Part shown: one piece after another, positions 45,760 to 56,459 of the stretch
Numbering within the stretch: the first letter of the stretch is position 1
Layout: each line of letters begins with the position of its first letter
Assembly: GCA_014904985.1 (NCBI GenBank)
Contig: MU129008.1
Coordinates: 98,724-162,723, forward strand
DNA length: 64,000 nt
DNA from: Hydnum rufescens UP504
Taxonomy: Eukaryota; Basidiomycota; Agaricomycetes; Cantharellales; Hydnaceae
Direction: 5' to 3'
The notes under the pieces: model-generated
Told to the model about the DNA's origin: nothing
Database searches by the model: none
Seen by the model: only the letters and a program-made list of their open reading frames with translations
Translations under genes and position numbers: made by a program

Positions 45760-47560
45760 TGTGATGGGGTGCCATATGGGTGCCAATTAATAATTCAATA
45801 TCAGGGAATCAGCCCAAATGGGGCCCCAATTGGGCCCATATACCCCAATGTGGTGCCATGGGGCCCCAATGTGGCTCCAAAATGAACCCCTTCATAGTTC
45901 CATACCACTGAGGCAGTGATCCACATTTATTTTTAATTATGTAATACCCAAATGTGGAAAATGCGGAAAATGTGGAAAATAAATCAAGTATATCCACAGT
46001 GTACCCAAGCCATCCAGCCCAATCCAGACCCATGACCAGGGGGGGATGGCCCAAATGGGTAGGGGGACCCTCAGATGACCCTGCTGATCAAAAAGACCCC
46101 AGACTTCCAAATGCAGTTAAGCCTTAAACAAGCAATTACCATATATGAGTATATTTTTACATCTGGAAATTCTGGAAATTTCTGCAATGGAACCACTTTA
46201 TTCATTTATTTAAAAATTCAATCAAAACAAAAAGCATACCACACACCCTAGTGTGGTACTATTCATAAAAATCAAAAAAAAAAAAAGTACTTGGCAGCAC
46301 CACACTCTCACCCTAGCAGGTTTGTGGCAGGAGTAGCCATAAGATTTTTCCAGAACATTGGTGTCAAGATTCATGCTAAGACTGGGAGCTTCATATCCAG
46401 CCCACAACTATACCAGCAAGTAATGGGGGGATCAACTAGGGCAGGATCAAACCACACTGTGAGCAGAAGCACAGGGATATATTTGGTTGGGGGTATCAGG
46501 ATGGCTCCCAGCAAGCCTGGGAATGCCTGTGAATGGGTCAGGGGCTGTGTGGGCTTATTGGCAATAATGACTATTATTTATATTTATTCACTTCTCATTA
46601 TTGGATAATCCTATTTGACACCCCTGGCATTGGATTTCCAGCTAACACCCCCCTTTCACTTGAATCTGAAAGTTTGGGAAGGGGGTGGTGCAGGCTGTTG
46701 ACACCCCCTTCCTTCAGACTGGATACTAACATACAGGCAGTGTGCTATGGGTGCAGGAGCATGTGAACAATAAGAACTGTAGGTACAATAGATCTTCCAC
46801 ATGCATAGGAGTCAGTATTAATCCAGATCTGTATTGTCAAGTGATGGGCACTTAAAACAAAATCAGGCACTGAGCACATATGATGAAGAAACCAGATCTG
46901 GCCATTATTTAACACAGGTGTTCATTAGCTTTCAGTGGACCCAAGCCTTCTATTACAAGTCCAGAGAGTTTCCTGAAATGGCTATCAATGAGGGGACCAA
47001 ACCCAATGTTGAGATGATATTCAATAGAAAGCTATGCACCCTGATCATAGTCTGGTTCTCAAAATTCAACTAAATCATCCATGCAAAACTGTGAGGGGTA
47101 CTTTCGGATGCAAAACACCCAGGGGGTAGTGTTGCCACAACTCAACTTGACTTGACTCGACTCGACTTTGGAGCGACTTCCGGCAACTTGACTTGTGACT
47201 TGAGTCGGCTCAAGCCACACATTGTTGCATTCATTTACTATGGAGTCGTAGGAACAACTCGACTTGACTCAACTTCGGAATGACTTCTGGTGACTCGACT
47301 TGCAACTTGGGTCAGCGCGAGTCCCAAGTTGCAGCAACACTACCCAGGGGTGTTAGTTGGAAACACAATGCCAAGGATCCACATACTGCATATAATTATT
47401 CATTGGTTATTATTTAGAATGTACTATCATACATATGTATCTAGCTATCCTCTGCCTCACTGCCCGGGGTTACGTGTTTTCATTCGGCGTAGTCACATGG
47501 TTTCAGTCTCTTTGCTTGATGGTGTGTGCGGGTTTCAGGGGGTGGTTGGGGCAGGTCCTG
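45760..47560. other. Left subterminal region of palindromic element 1 without cassettes
   Basis: This holds repeats of GGGGCCCCAATTGGGCCC type (45,800-45,890; a partner lies at 50,385-50,450), AT-rich sequence, an ACTTG/ACTCG satellite at 47,135-47,335 and no convincing gene. It accounts for most of the length difference between the two arms. Confidence 0.6.
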
Positions 47561-48764
47561 GGTTTAGATGAAAATAAACATTAGTGAAAAAAGAAAAAAA
47601 AGAGAAAGAAAAAGAAAAGAGAAGAAAAGCCAGGTAAAAGGAGCAGCGGGTGCTACTCCTTTTGCACAGTGGTACATGTAGTATAAAATACTTACCTTGA
47701 AAATCACCACACACCCACCATGGTGGGTGTGTGGTGCATGGGTTTCCCGCGTCTTCGAGTCATTCGCTTCGCGGTTATTCGTGTGGGATTCCTTTGGCAC
47801 ATGCTTATTGGGTGGGCTGGGTTGTCGTTTGCGTGGGTTGATGTGTAGCGGGAGGGAAGGGGTCATGTGGCAGGCTTTCAGAGTGTGGTTCAGGGGATAA
47901 CCTAGAATAGAAGATTACATTAGTTAAAAATTAAAACCGGTGCAAAAAGAGCAGCCTTTCGCTGCTCTTTTTGCGCCGTTGGGTACACAAACGTACTCAC
48001 CTTATAAAGAACCACACACCCGCCACAGCAGGTGTGTGGTTCATTTAGTTTCTCGTGCGGCGGGGTCTCACTCGGCAAGGTCTTGCTCAGCGGATTCTCG
48101 TGTGGTGGGGTCCCGTTTGGCCGGTGGTCGTTTGGCCGGTGTTCGTTTGACTGATTGTCATCTGGGAGGGGAGGGGGGCTCATTGGGCGGGTCTTTGTTG
48201 GTGTCTCTTGCTGCAAGTTGTTATTGACGGGTCCTGGTTCAGGCGATGTCCTAGAATAATTCATAGTATTAGTTAAAATTGAAACCAGCACAAAAAGAGC
48301 AGCATTTGCTGCTCTTTTTGTGCTGTTGGGGTAGATATATTACGTACTTTATATAGAACCGCACACCCACTTTGATGGGGGTGCAGTTCGGGTGGCCAGT
48401 CGATCCCCGTGTTCTTGTTGTTTATCATGTGTTCGTTTGGCGTGTTTTCAGTTGGCGTATAGCCGTTGGGGCACTCACCATCCGGGCCCTTGTCATTTGG
48501 CCACTTTTCGTCCACTGCCTTGGAGTAGGCCATGATCTAAAGTAATAAAAGATATGTTAGTAAAAAAAATATTCAAAGCAGCGCAAAAAGAGCAGCTTTT
48601 GCTGCTCTTTTGCGCCGTTGTAGCTACTACGATTTAAAAAAAAACTTACCTAGTGACCACACACCTGCAGTGGCGGGGTGTGGTCATTGCTTTCCTTGTC
48701 TAGGTGGTTGCCTTGTTGGGTGGTGGTGGTGGTGTAGTTGCGAGAATGAATGTGTCTCAACACT
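47560..48764 (-). repeat. Intron-cassette array, element 1 left arm (minus orientation)
   Basis: Reading away from the centre on the minus strand: an exon ending GGTGTGTGGTCACTAG, donor GTAAGT, hairpin 48,614-48,581, branch TACTAACATATC, acceptor TTACTTTAG. The next exon is ATCATGGCCTACTCCAAGGC (MAYSKAVDEKWPNDKGPDGE), ending in its own CACACCC/GGGTGTG hairpin, and so on. Three further cassettes follow at about 300-350 bp spacing. Exon reading frames are not conserved between cassettes. Confidence 0.75.
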
Positions 48765-48900
48765 GGCAATTGCCGGTATTGAGTCACATTCCATCTCACA
48801 ACTACACCACCACCCAACAGCCTAGAAAAGGAAAGTGATGGCCACACACCCGCCACTGCGGGTGTGTGGTCACTAGGTAAGTTTTTTTTTTATCGTAGTT
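48640..48900. repeat. Central palindrome of element 1
   Basis: The axis lies in GGCAATTGCC (48,765-48,774). CACTGGCAATTGCCGGTATTG, GTAGTTGCGAGA/TCTCACAACTAC and GGTGGTGGTGGTG/CACCACCACC arms pair on either side, then the first exon-end hairpins and GTAAGT donors appear in mirror image (48,655 and 48,882). The sequence GGCAATTGCCGG is shared with the centre of element 2. Confidence 0.85.
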
Positions 48901-50300
48901 AGCTACAATGGCGCAAAAAGAGCAGCGAAAGCTGCTCTTTTTGTGCTGCTTTGAATATTTTTTTACTAACATATCTTTTTTTACTTTAGATTATGGCCTG
49001 CTCCAAGGCAGCAGACAAAAAGCAGCCAAATGACAAGGGTCCAACCAGTTAGGACCCAAATGGCAACACGCCAGCCAACAACAACCACGACAACATGACC
49101 AACGCGCACCCAGTAAGTGGCTGCACGAACCACACACCCGCTATGGCGGGTGTGTGATTTTATATAAGGTGAGTCTCGCTCAATACGGCCGGTTTTAATT
49201 TTTAACTATGTAATATTTTTATTCTTTGTCCTGAAGGTGACAATCCGCCAAATGAGAACCCGGGGATATGCCAAATGACCCACCCCCCCTTCCCATACAA
49301 TGTGACAAAGAAAAACATGGCCAACGTGATCAGGACAAGCACGACAGATGACAAAGTGCCCAGCGAACGGCCGCACGAATCACACACCCGCTATGGCGGG
49401 TGTGTGGTTCTATATAAGATGAGTCCCCCTAATATATACAGCCCCGCAAAAAGAGCAGTGAAAGCTGCTCTTTTTGCACCGGTTTTAATTTTTAACTCAT
49501 ATTTAATTTTATTCTATATCCTGAAGGTAAAAACCCTGCTGAACAAGAACCCGGAGATACACCAGACGACCTGACCCCCCTTCCCATACACCACAACAAA
49601 GAAAAACACGACCAACGCAAGCACGATGACAACTGTGAACGGCCGCATGAACCACACACCCGCTATGGTGGGTGTGGGGTTCTATGTAAGGTGAGTCCCC
49701 CCCAATATATACAACCACGCAAAAAGAGCAGCGAAAGCTGCTCTTTTTGTGCTGGTTTTAATTTTTAACTAATGTACTTTTTAATTCTATGTTCTGAAGG
49801 TGAAAACCCGCTGAACGAGAACCCGGGGGTACCCCAAACAACCCACTCCCCTCCCATACGCGTCAACCCAGCAACGACAACCGGGCCCACTCACTGAATG
49901 CGCCGGAATGACAACCCGTGAAATGGATGAAATGAAAACGAGGGAAGCCCCTGCACCACACACCTGCCTTAGCAGGTGTGTGGTGATTTAAAGGTAAGTT
50001 TTTTTTCTTTTTTCACTAATGTTTTGTTATCTGAACCCAGAACCCGTGCCAACCACCCCCCACTCGACTTGGAACTCACGCGAACCACCAACCAAAGGTC
50101 CGCCAAACAACCCAGCTGAACGAAATACAAAACCCCACCCAACAAAACACAACCCACTGGGTGGAACAATGGGCCACACCCGCTGGAGCAGGTGTGGTAG
50201 TGTAAGGTTTTTTCAATTGTAGTAGATAGAGTCACACAGAAGGAGCAGCTCTGGCTGCTCTTTCTGTGCTACTGTGGGTGAGCCATTCGGCTCACCAGAT
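48775..50300 (+). repeat. Intron-cassette array, element 1 right arm (plus orientation)
   Basis: Cassettes read rightward. The first intron runs from GTAAGTTTTT (about 48,885) through hairpin 48,911-48,945 and TACTAACATATC to TTTACTTTAG (48,992). The exon ATTATGGCCTGCTCCAAGGC (MACSKAADKKQPNDKGP) follows, mirroring the left arm. The next donors are AAGGTGAGTC (about 49,167), AAGATGAGTC (GT lost) and AAGGTGAGTC, with hairpins at 49,446, 49,719 and 50,234. One cassette near 49,170-49,235 lacks the intron hairpin but keeps all splice signals, so the hairpin is separable from them. Confidence 0.75.
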
Positions 50301-50542
50301 GTATGTATATAATATGGATAATAATAAATAAATAATAATAGTAATAAATGTGGATTTGGGTATGAGCTCCTTGGTTGAGTCCCAATAAGACCCCAATTGG
50401 GCCCCAATCGGCACCCAAGCCACAACCAAAGTGGGAGGACTGGGGCCCCAATAGTGTCTGGTACCTACTTAGGTACCAAATCATGCCCCAGAATAGATAC
50501 CTAACAAGGGGGTCACATATGGCTGTCCAAGGTGCTGAGGTG

Positions 50543-51540
50543 ATAACCTAGAATAATAGATAATGTGTTAGTTCAAAATTAAAATGAATGGAAAAAGAGC
50601 AGCAAGGGCTGCTCTTTTTCCGCCGTTGGGGGTGCACTACATTACTTACCTTGTATAGAACCACACACCCGCGGTAGCGGGTGTGTGGTTCATGCAGTTT
50701 GGTGTCATTTCGTGTCGTCGTTCTCGGGTCTCGCTTGCAGGGGGGGCTTGCCCCACAGGTCTTTATTTGTGGCGATAGCCTAAAATAATAGATTACTTAT
50801 TAGTTAAACAATTAAAACCAGCACAAAAGGAGCAAGCATCATTTGCTGCTCGTTTTATGCTGTTGGGGGTGCACAATATTACTTACATTATATATAGCCA
50901 CACACCCACCACAGTGGGTGTGTGGTTCATGTGGCCACTCGGTCAGCACATGACCACCTCTTCCATTCTCCTCATGTTGTGTTGTCATTTGGTATGGTTT
51001 CATTTGGCATGGTTTCATTTGGCATGTTTTGGTTGGCATGTTACCATATGAGCCCTGGCCGGTCGGGCCTCATCATTCGGCACCTGGACCGTAACCTATA
51101 ATAATAATTAATGTTGTTAGTAAAGAAATCCAAAGCAGCACAAAAAGAGCAGCTTCCGCTGTTCTTCCTGTGCTGCCGTCGGTACTCTCATAACAGAAAA
51201 CTTAGCTGATATATTACCACACACCTGCCGTGGCGGATGCGTGGTACCACATTCTGCCCCGTTGTCGTGTATTGGGTGGGTATTTGGAGGGCAGGGGTTC
51301 ATGATCCATTTCATGCGGGTGTTTATGGTGCTTGGTGTTCAGACGTTGGTTCGAGCAGAGGTTTTGCATAGCTTTACCTCGGATGTGAGGGGACAATCTA
51401 GAAAAAAAAAAACACGTTAGTTAAAGATGTTAAGCCAGCACAAAAAGAGCAGCTTTTGCTGCTCTCTTCGCACAACTGTATCTGGGGCCATGGTACTCAC
51501 CTTATATTACTGCACACCTGTCGCAGTGGGTGCATGGTCG
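50543..51540 (-). repeat. Intron-cassette array, outer element, right part
   Basis: Minus-strand cassettes with intron hairpins at 50,591, 50,821, 51,138 and 51,437 and exon-end hairpins near 50,660, 50,905, 51,220 and 51,515. The first cassette after the kinase junction runs from an exon ending CAGTAATATAAG through donor GTGAGTACC and hairpin to TTAACTAACGTG..TTTCTAG. Confidence 0.75.
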
Positions 51541-51647
51541 CATGTTTTTTTTCTCTCTCGGTGTTTGTGTGGCATGTTTGGGCTTACAAGACATCATGTA
51601 ACGATCATGTGATCTGCATCATTTGTGGGTCTTATTGGACAAAATCT

Positions 51648-51654
51648 GAGGAAG
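51648..51654. repeat. Target-site duplication of the kinase insertion, right copy
   Basis: GAGGAAG, partner of 44,755-44,761. Confidence 0.8.
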
Positions 51655-52660
51655 ACTTCCGGGGTGAGATATCACAACGTTCCAAGACCAGTGGATTGAG
51701 TTCCAGTTCACGTCAGTTCATGTCGGATGCGAGGGAACCCAAAGTCGCTCAACACCGCTTCACCATGTTCATCTATCAACATGTTCGACTGACATACAAA
51801 CCCACAAGTGAGGGTTCGCCACATGCCAATATTGGAAGATAATGTCACCAACCGGCTTTATGTCTCCATGAATTATAGGTGGCTTACAGCAATGCAGGAA
51901 TTGTATAGCAGCACATAGGCCATGGACCTGATTTCAGCGGCCATGAGAGTGGTGAAGTGAAGAACTCAGAATCAATGTATGACTATGATAAAATTTTCTG
52001 ACTGAGTCTTTAGGTACTTCAATGCTTCACCATTTTCCATCCAAGGTGTTATTATGGTCAGAGGATGCTGATCGCTCTTGAAGATGCCAAGAAGCTCCAA
52101 AATATTGCGATTTTTGAGCTGGCGGTGAGTGATTATCTCCCGCTGTATTTTTTGCAGCTGTAATTTCAAAGATCTGAGAAATATAGCACAACAATAGGGA
52201 TCCTCGCACTGATCTTGTCGTTTCCACGTCTTCACCCCTGGATTCCATGCAGATTACGTGTGCTGCAACATCCCTGTCTCCATACCTACACTTGAAGATA
52301 GTGGCTTCTCCTCCTTCATACTCATATATCATGTCGGTTACCCCTGTGATCAGTAACTGCGATGGAAGCCGGTTTGAAGCTTCGAGGACTCTAAGTAAGA
52401 GTTTCAGGAGATCGCCACAGTCAATACATGTACCATCTAGATATTTATCAAGAACCTGGGAAAACATCAGTGAATGTGAATCTAAAACAGCATCACACGT
52501 ACCTGCATTAAGAGATCGATGAACAAGATGGCATGTTGGCCCCGCAAATGTACTGCCTTTGTTCTCAAGGCTACATCATTCTCGATGTTTCTCAACATGG
52601 AGGGAAGGCAGGGGAGGTTGCTTGGCAGGATAATTTCGGGGTAGATTTCCACCTCGGTCA
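51648..52660 (-). pseudogene. TKL-type protein kinase, N-terminal and catalytic-loop part (split gene)
   Basis: Exon reading NDVALRTKAVHLRGQHAILF and IDLLMQ is joined after an intron (about 52,505-52,455) to LDKYLDGTCIDCGDLLKLLL. Then GGEATIFKCRYGDRDVAAHV follows (N-lobe; VAAH replaces the usual VA.K lysine), and after another intron QREIITHRQLKNRNILELLG and HPLTIITPWMENGEALKYLK. Near 51,883-51,853 FLHCCKPPIIHGDIKP is the catalytic loop. A 64-nt intron (51,852-51,789) joins it to SNMLIDEHGEAVLSDFG. A TGA at about 51,674 sits where Trp or Arg is expected before YLTPEV. The C-lobe lies 6.9 kb away at 44,761-44,428. Loss of the VAIK lysine suggests a pseudokinase or a decayed gene. Confidence 0.75.
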
Positions 52661-52989
52661 GCCACAAAATCAGCCCTAGTTAGGCCCAAAAACATGGCAC
52701 TATTTGGGCCTAAGCAGGCTTTGGATCATTGGGGCCCCAAGGGGTGTTTTCAGTGACCTTTGTATTTCAGCACCTTGATGGATATAAAGCCATATATAGG
52801 CTTAACACCGCTCTTTCAAACCATTCTTTGGTCCATTGCCCTTTGAATCTAAGTAGGCCTACTTCTCAAGGGGCCCCAATGGAGACTTTCACCTAAGCAT
52901 ATATATAGGGATTGCTATCATTATATACAAACCAGATTATAAGAGGATCTATTTATTAAGTTTATCACGCAGTCAATCAAGACCAGGTC
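52661..52989. other. No gene seen
   Basis: GGGGCCCC-containing sequence (TTGGGGCCCCAAGGGG, CAAGGGGCCCCAATGG) similar in style to the subterminal parts of element 1. Probably the 5' flank of the kinase gene or old repeat debris. Confidence 0.4.
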
Positions 52990-55973
52990 ATCCCAAGGTA
53001 GCAGTTGTAGTGGCTAACTGACTGAACCCTGGTATGAAGATTGAGCGCGTATAGTCTGAATGACATCATCCCAGTCAAATAGTTGAGTTTCACCCAGAGC
53101 AAGCATCGAGGGTGGAGGAAAAGTTGATGATGGCGGACAAGTTGATGACGGAAAAGTTGATGATGATGGAAAAGTTGATAACGACAGAAAAGTGGACAAT
53201 GGCGGAAAAGTAGACAACGGGGGAAAAGTAGACAATGGGGGAAAAGTGGACAACGGGGAAAAGTGGACGATGGCGGAAAAGTAGACAGTGGAAAAGTAGA
53301 CAATGGTGGAAAAGTTGATGATGGGAGGAGTGTAGATGACAGAGGCAGAGTGGACAAGGGTGGAGGAGTGGTCGAAGGTGGAAGACTGGTTGAAGGCGGA
53401 AGAGTGGATGAAGGTGGAAGAAGAGATGATGGAAAATATGATGGTGTTGAGCCAGGTTTTGAGCCAAAGGATTAACTCCTGTGTCTGTCGGAGGAGTTGG
53501 CAAGGCTGTAGGAATTGGCATTGTCTCAGGCAAAGACGAGTTTGATAGAGATGGTTCAGGTTCATGGACTGAAATTGCAGGTGTCACCGGCACATCAGAG
53601 GCATCATCAATATAAGGGAGGGACTTCAGGGTTAGTCTCCCTTTCCCTTTCCTCTTTGCTGGCTTCGGCCCGCCAGAAACAGAAGGCGGAACCACTCGCA
53701 GAACCTTTGACCCAGACCCTTCGTCGGCACGCTCATTGGTAACCTCAGCCTCCACTATCTTACGCTTCTTCCCCTTTCGGAGGCCTTCTGCCTGTCGCAC
53801 AGTGAGCAACGGCACATTGTTCATCCCAGTGACTAGGATATCATCATCACCCAGGTCTACCAAAAAACCATTCAGTAATCAAATCCAAGAATACTATAAT
53901 GGTAGGACATACCATAGTCACCAATTCGTTCAAAATGGAGAGTTGTGAACACATCCAGTAGAGCGTATCGCATCATAAAGCAGTCGCCAATGATGTGTCT
54001 TGAGGTCATCCAAACCAAATGTGCCAAGCAAAGGCATACCCTCAACGTCTGGCCAACAGATGCAGCGGATTCGCGACAACCTCATTTTCTGAACAATCAA
54101 TGACCAGGGCATAGTCTTGTAGTCCAATTGCAGTGATCCTGAGACACGAGGTAGGTTCATGAGAAATCTCAACAGTGGATCTTTCAAAGGATACATATGA
54201 AGCATCCTTAGTAAATCTGCTGAGACGGCCTTCCATAAGGTGTACTGATCCTTCATCTCCTTAGCGTGAGTAGCCTCATCCTGATCCTTGTGGAATTTAA
54301 CAAGGTCTTCAGCCGCCCCCTTTCGCTCTAGAATATATGTATACAGCGAGGCAAGGGGTTTCTTCATTTCAGGAGTGTCACGAGAATTCCATTCATGGTC
54401 CACCCATGCCCTTAGTTCCTCGCTGTTGAAGTTAATCGAGTTCTGGCCATGTGCTGCTGTTGAGGAGGCGAGGTCCGACACCATCAGGTACACAAGATGA
54501 ACCCCAATCTGACGAAGCGCCTGTCCCTAGACATCAGCATGTTAGCCCATGTAGCGCAGAATGAATAAATATGTAGAATAGTACATACCTCACTATCGAT
54601 TTTTGATCGGGATAAGGCCATCTGATGGGCCACATCACCTCCAGACATGGCAATACGAGCTGTATCGGATGCTTTCTCTGTACTGAGATCGTCTATAAGG
54701 ATATTGCGATGCTCATGCCAGGCCTCAGAACTGGGCCCCCCAAGCTCATCACGCAGCTTGACATATGTCGGCTGAAGGTGTTGACGTACGATTGCACCTC
54801 CTTTTCCTATATAAGGCATCAGAAAATGAGTAGAGCGACGAATATTAAACCTACACACCGAGACCAGAGGGGGTCTTCTTCAACTTCTTTTGTTGGTGTT
54901 GAAACGAATTCCAAGCATTTGGTCGTCGATGCTTCTTCAGAGCTCCCGCCACTTTAGCCACTCGATATAGCGTTGAAATATGACAGCCCCACGACTTGGC
55001 CAAGCTAGCCATCGCACCCCGGAACAGTTCAGCATGCTTTTCAACCTCGTCCAACTGAGCTTGCGAGAATCTACCTCCGTGTCCACGAGGCCCAGGAGAG
55101 GCCTTCTTGGCAACTGAGCACACAGGGCTGGGCTCTTTGCCCGTAGATCGCACATGAACATCTTCGGCACTATTGGCATCACTGAAGTGTTCTCCGTCGC
55201 TTAGGTCCTTGCCACCAGTAGATATCGTGGGGTCCCAATCAGCATCAGCATCAGATCCTGAGCTCTCAATGCCTAACATTGCGTTTGCCATGATATAATC
55301 GTCACCCCAGAACGTCTGCGAGTCCTCGACATCAACCCCACAATCCTTGGTATGTTCCAGGGAAGGCAGGGCAGATTTCGAGGTTGACCGTGATATTGAA
55401 GTCAATTGATTGTTAGAATTTCGAGCTGAGATCGACGTCACGGCATTTTTAGATTCAGTGAGAGGAGGTTGGAGGGGGTTAGAAGCCGAGTCCACGACAG
55501 GTTTAGATGGGTGGAGACTCAGAATGGGAAGGGAGGAATGAATGTCATGGCTGGTCGAGGAAAGACTTGGAGACTCATTTCGAGAATATCCAACCTTATC
55601 CCTCCCGGAAGTCACTCCACGCACTGCAAACTTTGAGGCTGTTGGATCTTCTCCCCAGCCTTGGACCTCACTTTGGTATGAGCCATTGTGGACTTTAGTT
55701 TGGATGTCAGGCGTTTCGAAACCTGAGAGTCCACCCTTGGAGGTTCGACTGCAGTGACTGATCGGATGGGGTATTACGAGAAGACCGAGTTGGCATAGGC
55801 ATAGACACAGGAGGGAGTGTGGGAGACGGGGTGTAGGAGAATGGGTGTGGAGGACGGGGTGTGGGACAACGGGTGTGGACAACGGCCGAGGCGAATGACC
55901 ACCCTCAGGCACAAGACGATGTGAACCAGAAAGGCATGGCACCACAGGTTGCTCTGATCCTTGTTGCACACGA
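52990..55973 (-). CDS. Spliced gene related to the KDZ accessory gene
   Basis: The first large exon (from about 55,973, MARVQQGSEQPVVPCLSGSH, to about 54,860) carries a Ser-rich N-terminus, DVEDSQTFWGDDYIMANAML, then RFSQAQLDEVEKHAELFRGA, SLAKSWGCHISTLYRVAKVA and RRPNAWNSFQHQQKKLKK. Next exons: QHLQPTYVKLRDELGGPSSE, then ELRAWVDHEWNSRDTPEMKK and LYTYILERKGAAEDLVKFHK, LDYKTMPWSLIVQKMRLSRI, CWPDVEGMPLLGTFGLDDLK and MNNVPLLTVRQAEGLRKGKK. It ends in a Ser/Pro minisatellite. The RF.QAQ..E/..WN.F and PW...V...WPDV blocks match the KDZ accessory gene (DQRKMCELIWGQF, NLWNAFLSS, FPMKQLGLKL..GWPDD). No stop interrupts the main exons, so it may be expressed. Function unknown. Confidence 0.6.
53110..53440. 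repeat. 15-18 bp GGAAAAGTKGACAAYGG minisatellite
   Basis: Repeated units GGAAAAGTTGATGATGG and GGAAAAGTAGACAATGG, at least 15 in number. Open on both strands: minus STFPPLSTFPPLSTF or HFSPIVYFSPVVYFS, plus VDNGGKVDDGRSVD. It forms or follows the C-terminus of the neighbouring minus-strand gene. Confidence 0.8.
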
Positions 55974-56126
55974 GCCATATGATGCACAAGATATTGACGG
56001 GAGGATCTAGCAGAGCATATCCTGTCAGCTTTACTCCACAGACAATGAAAATAGATGCACGAACGGAGAATAATGCTATTGTTACGAGCGAGAACTCCTG
56101 CGACAGAAAGCCACAACATGCACCTT

Positions 56127-56195
56127 GGTCAGTCATCTAAGCCTACCTAGTTAGGTACCACTTCTGGGGCAGATAATGGTACCTAAGTAGGTCCC
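56127..56195 (+). repeat. Element 2 left TIR
   Basis: GGTCAGTCATCTAAGCCTAC..TTAGGTACCACTTCTGGGGC..ATGGTACCTAAGTAGGTCCC. Complementary to 60,628-60,695 with scattered mismatches. Confidence 0.85.
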
Positions 56196-56459
56196 ATCAC
56201 TATTTCGGCCGAAATGGCCATTTTTATGATTTCACCTCCTGGCCCAGCATTGGCCGAAATGGCCGAAAACTGGCTGAAAATTGGCCGAAACTGGGACTTA
56301 AAGAATCTCAGACTTGCAGCAGGCCATACGGGCTTATCGGGGATAACATGTTCCATTTATATTTATTTATTTATTTATTATCACTGCTACCCCCAGTCAG
56401 TGGGGTTTAATTCGGCAGTTCTGTTTTATTCTTACTGAGTTGTTTATTTTTTATTTATT

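Larger units (their letters stand above)
45683..50534. mobile_element. Palindromic intron-cassette element 1
   Basis: The ends CAGGCTGGTCAGCCATAT and (complement of the right end) CACCTTGGACAGCCATAT are followed on both sides by a shared subterminal block (TTAGGTAT..TTTGGTACCTAAGTAGGTMC). Flanking CTGAGGTG at 45,675-45,682 and 50,535-50,542 is a perfect 8-bp direct repeat (9 bp if the preceding G is counted). Inside, cassettes point outward from a central palindrome at 48,769. The left arm has four intron hairpins (47,636; 47,942; 48,288; 48,581) and the right arm four (48,911; 49,446; 49,719; 50,234). No transposase is encoded. It lies inside the larger kinase insertion and is therefore younger than it. 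Confidence 0.8.
44762..51647. mobile_element. 6.9-kb TIR element carrying an intron-cassette array, inserted in a kinase gene
   Basis: The inverted ends include CAATAAGACCTGCAAATGAT.. (44,770-44,799) against the complement of 51,608-51,637; 28 of 30 bases match. The 7-bp flanking repeat GAGGAAG and the in-frame repair of the kinase when one copy is removed show a precise insertion. Outside the nested palindromic element (45,683-50,534), both arms (about 45,000-45,682 and 50,543-51,540) contain intron-like cassettes, all on the minus strand and so parallel to the kinase. No transposase is present. Its termini differ from those of the palindromic elements, so a different mobiliser may be involved. 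Confidence 0.8.

Noticed and set aside
44770..51637. GTCTTATT / AATAAGAC flanks as the target duplication of the kinase insertion
   Set aside because: They are inverted, not direct, copies and belong to the TIR; the direct repeat GAGGAAG just outside also restores the kinase frame.
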